57,093 nucleotides of DNA, taken from IMG/VR virus record IMGVR_UViG_3300025168_017853, positions 1 through 57,093 of that record. One strand, given 5' to 3'. Shown here one piece after another: positions 55,474 through 57,093 of this stretch. The notes below the pieces were generated by a model that saw only the letters and a list, made by a program, of their open reading frames with translations, made no database searches and had not been told where the DNA came from. Source of the DNA: a virus. The translations under genes and the position numbers were made by a program. Numbering within the stretch: the stretch's first letter is position 1; each line of letters opens with the position of its first letter.

Positions 55474-56647
55474 CTACATCTAAGTCCATATCCAGTTCTT
55501 GAGCAAGTGCTTGTACTTCTTCATAAGATTCTGAATCTATTTCGACATCTTCAATAGAACCTAGTTTTTTCTTCATTGCTGCTGCTGTTAAAATATCTAC
55601 AGCTTCTGACCAGTCAGGACTGTTTATAATATCTTTGAACCCTGTTTTGTAGAATTTCTTTTCTGCAATTATCTCGCCGGTACTTGTATTTGTCATTGTT
55701 ATTGACTTCCAGGCGCCGCCTCCCTGAACAGAATACGCAGTATTTCCGTCTTCGCTAAGGACGTCGTTGTCTTTGCAGTACTTTCTAAGTAGATCAAATA
55801 GTTCTTCATGTTCTACAATACCTTTTCCAAAATGAATTTGAAAGTCTACCTTTCTAAAAGGAGGCGCGACTTTGTTTTTAATTGTTTTTGCCCACACCTG
55901 GATTCCTATTACATCGTCTCCATCTTTTATCTGTTGTCCAGCTCCGAGTCTAATCCTAATTGAAGAGTGAAAAGGTATTGCTTTTCCGCCCGGTGTAGTA
56001 GTTGGGTCACCATACATTACGCCTATCTTTGTTCGAACTTGATTTAAAATAACAAAAAGACTGTTAGTTTGACCAATAACACCTGTTATCTTTCGCATTC
56101 CTTTTGAGATTGTTCTTGCTTGAAGGCCAATAGAGTTTTGATCATAATCACCAAGAAGTTCTGCTTTAGGTGATGATGCTGCAACAGAATCCCAAATAAC
56201 TGTTACAGGAATGTCTTTATCTAATGCTTTTGCTTTTAAGATTGTTTTTTCTGCAATTGATAAGACTTCTTCTGTACAGTGAGTATCAACATATACAAAT
56301 CGTTTTGTTACATCACAACCTAACATCTGAAGATTTTCTACAGAAGTTGCGTTTTCAGTATCAATATAAACAACAATTCCGCCCATTTCCTGTGTTGATC
56401 TTGCTATCTGAGTAGCTATGTGTGATTTTCCAATAGAGGGCGGTCCGAATATTTCAATAATTCTTCCTTCTGGAAGCCCGCCGTCTTTCTTGTTTGCGCA
56501 AATCCAGTCAAGCATTTTTGAACCTGTGCTAATCCATCTATTTACGTGAGTAGGACTTTCATCTTCAGATAGATTATAAGCAACTCTTGTCCCTGCTTCT
56601 TTATTTAGTGATTTAATTAAGTCTTTGGTAAAGCTGTCTTTTTGCAT
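55466..56647 (-). CDS. RecA/UvsX recombinase
   Basis: 393 residues. Walker A GPPSIGKSHIATQIARS (Gly68-Ser75), catalytic-type Glu in YIDTENATS, Walker B VTVIWDSVAA, then LNQVRTKIGVMYGDPTTTPG as the L2/DNA-binding region. The acidic C-terminal end (LDMDLDVDV) is typical of RecA. It mediates strand exchange in recombination-dependent replication. It overlaps the nuclease gene downstream by 8 bases. Closer in overall style to bacterial RecA than to T4 UvsX, by eye. Confidence 0.94.
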   Translation of the reverse strand: MQKDSFTKDLIKSLNKEAGTRVAYNLSEDESPTHVNRWISTGSKMLDWICANKKDGGLPEGRIIEIFGPPSIGKSHIATQIARSTQEMGGIVVYIDTENATSVENLQMLGCDVTKRFVYVDTHCTEEVLSIAEKTILKAKALDKDIPVTVIWDSVAASSPKAELLGDYDQNSIGLQARTISKGMRKITGVIGQTNSLFVILNQVRTKIGVMYGDPTTTPGGKAIPFHSSIRIRLGAGQQIKDGDDVIGIQVWAKTIKNKVAPPFRKVDFQIHFGKGIVEHEELFDLLRKYCKDNDVLSEDGNTAYSVQGGGAWKSITMTNTSTGEIIAEKKFYKTGFKDIINSPDWSEAVDILTAAAMKKKLGSIEDVEIDSESYEEVQALAQELDMDLDVDV

Positions 56648-56700
56648 GATTGTCCTTTGAAAGTTTATATTTGATTCTACTTAGCTTCTTGCTTTATTTA

Positions 56701-56727
56701 CAAAAATGGCGGCACAAAGTGCCGCCA
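56701..56727 (-). terminator. Rho-independent terminator before recA
   Basis: Minus strand: TGGCGGCAC, loop TTT, GTGCCGCCA, then TTTTTG. A 9-bp GC-rich stem. It ends the upstream (SSB-like) unit. Further downstream TTGTAA and TAGAAT, 18 bases apart, could be the promoter of recA. Confidence 0.9.
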
Positions 56728-56752
56728 AAGTAAGTCAAACTTAAGTCTAACT

Positions 56753-57091
56753 CTATTCCATTAAGTCTGCAAACGCATCGTCTAGACTTCCAAAGCTTTC
56801 ACTTTCTGTTTTCTTTGATGTTGAATCAGAAGTTGTATTTGTACTTGACGGTGTTGAGCGATGTGCTGTTCCTTCACTAGAAACAGTTTCTTCATCTCCG
56901 TTAATCCAGTTTTCAAGAATACCAGAAATCTCGTCGTAAGATTTAAGCGTGTAAAGATCTTCTACTTTTGGAATATTTTCTAACCACTCAGAAGCTTGTT
57001 TTGACTTAGTAGAAAGCTTAGTAACCTTGCCGCGAGGCATTACATCAGTCATTGCGTACTTTTTACCAGGAGGCTTAGTACAAACAACCTT
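56753..57091 (-). CDS. C-terminal part of a probable single-strand DNA-binding protein
   Basis: The frame is open through the right window edge, so the gene is 5' truncated here; 112 residues are seen, including 13 before the first Met. VVCTKPPGKKYAMTDVMPRG is followed by a helix and a Ser/Thr-rich linker (STPSSTNTTSDSTSKKTESE), and the protein ends SFGSLDDAFADLME. A flexible linker with a short acidic hydrophobic tip is the layout of SSB and gp32 tails. It precedes recA and other replication genes, supporting this. The DNA-binding domain lies outside. Confidence 0.62.
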   Translation of the reverse strand, partial: KVVCTKPPGKKYAMTDVMPRGKVTKLSTKSKQASEWLENIPKVEDLYTLKSYDEISGILENWINGDEETVSSEGTAHRSTPSSTNTTSDSTSKKTESESFGSLDDAFADLME

Positions 57092-57093
57092 AA

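Noticed and set aside
1-57093. CRISPR array
   Set aside because: No regularly spaced repeats were seen; the only tandem repeat is the 15-bp coding repeat at 19781-19840.
1-57093. Integrase, attachment site or insertion sequence
   Set aside because: No recombinase or transposase motifs and no flanking long repeats; the region looks like a lytic phage core.

Overview
The window is one continuous block of a large, AT-rich, lytic tailed-phage genome. Every convincing protein gene, and the one RNA gene, lies on the minus strand. Genes are packed with short gaps or overlaps of the ATGA, TAATG or TTGA type. The gene set (RecA/UvsX recombinase, DnaB/gp41-type helicase, T4 RNase H-like nucleases, C-family DNA polymerase, cobalamin-dependent ribonucleotide reductase, ThyX, GroEL, own sigma factor, fibre proteins with marine-phage style repeats) points to a T4-like or jumbo myovirus of a Gram-negative, probably aquatic, host. 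That assignment is inference. No terminase, portal, capsid or integrase gene is visible.

Layout in plus coordinates (transcription runs from high to low). 1-8056: a run of mostly uncharacterised proteins that share a short N-terminal sequence, including a Fic protein and a LysM protein, with a family X polymerase and an amidase endolysin. 8118-8560: a complete tmRNA. 8567-11491: small genes, a eukaryotic-type phosphomannomutase-like HAD protein and a HldE-like nucleotidyltransferase. 11491-17216: a sigma-70 gene that stops before region 4.2, followed in frame by a small HTH gene; GroEL; a first FEN-type nuclease. 17276-26877: more tagged or acidic virion or core-like proteins, a pterin dehydratase-like protein, a holin/spanin-like trio, an RHH protein and a superoxide dismutase homologue. 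26893-32206: nucleotide metabolism (dCMP deaminase, DHH phosphoesterase, thymidine kinase, P-loop kinase, GMP reductase) and a sugar epimerase. 32139-36747: DNA polymerase III alpha and a second epimerase. 36848-39484: two tagged proteins and a membrane protein. 39556-42696: deoxyribosyltransferase, ThyX, dUTPase-like and HAD proteins. 42759-49357: J-domain protein and structural/fibre genes. 49412-57091: Dps-like protein, ClpP, NrdJ, helicase, second FEN nuclease, RecA and the C-terminus of a probable single-strand binding protein.

The replication, recombination and nucleotide genes form a nearly self-sufficient DNA-synthesis set: class II reductase makes dNDP/dNTP, dUTPase, dCMP deaminase and ThyX feed dTMP, and kinases and salvage enzymes recycle. 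The most unusual signal is a short N-terminal module (basic start, LRxII-like amphipathic helix, then an (I/L)xE site) on about 15 otherwise unrelated proteins. It resembles the T4 capsid-targeting sequence that is cut by the prohead protease after (I/L)xE. If that is right, this phage packages a set of proteins, including a Fic enzyme, a LysM protein and perhaps a superoxide dismutase, for delivery with its DNA. A second unusual signal is a family of TATAAT-like promoters placed in the loops of inverted repeats just upstream of genes, in two cases with the ribosome binding site in the downstream arm.
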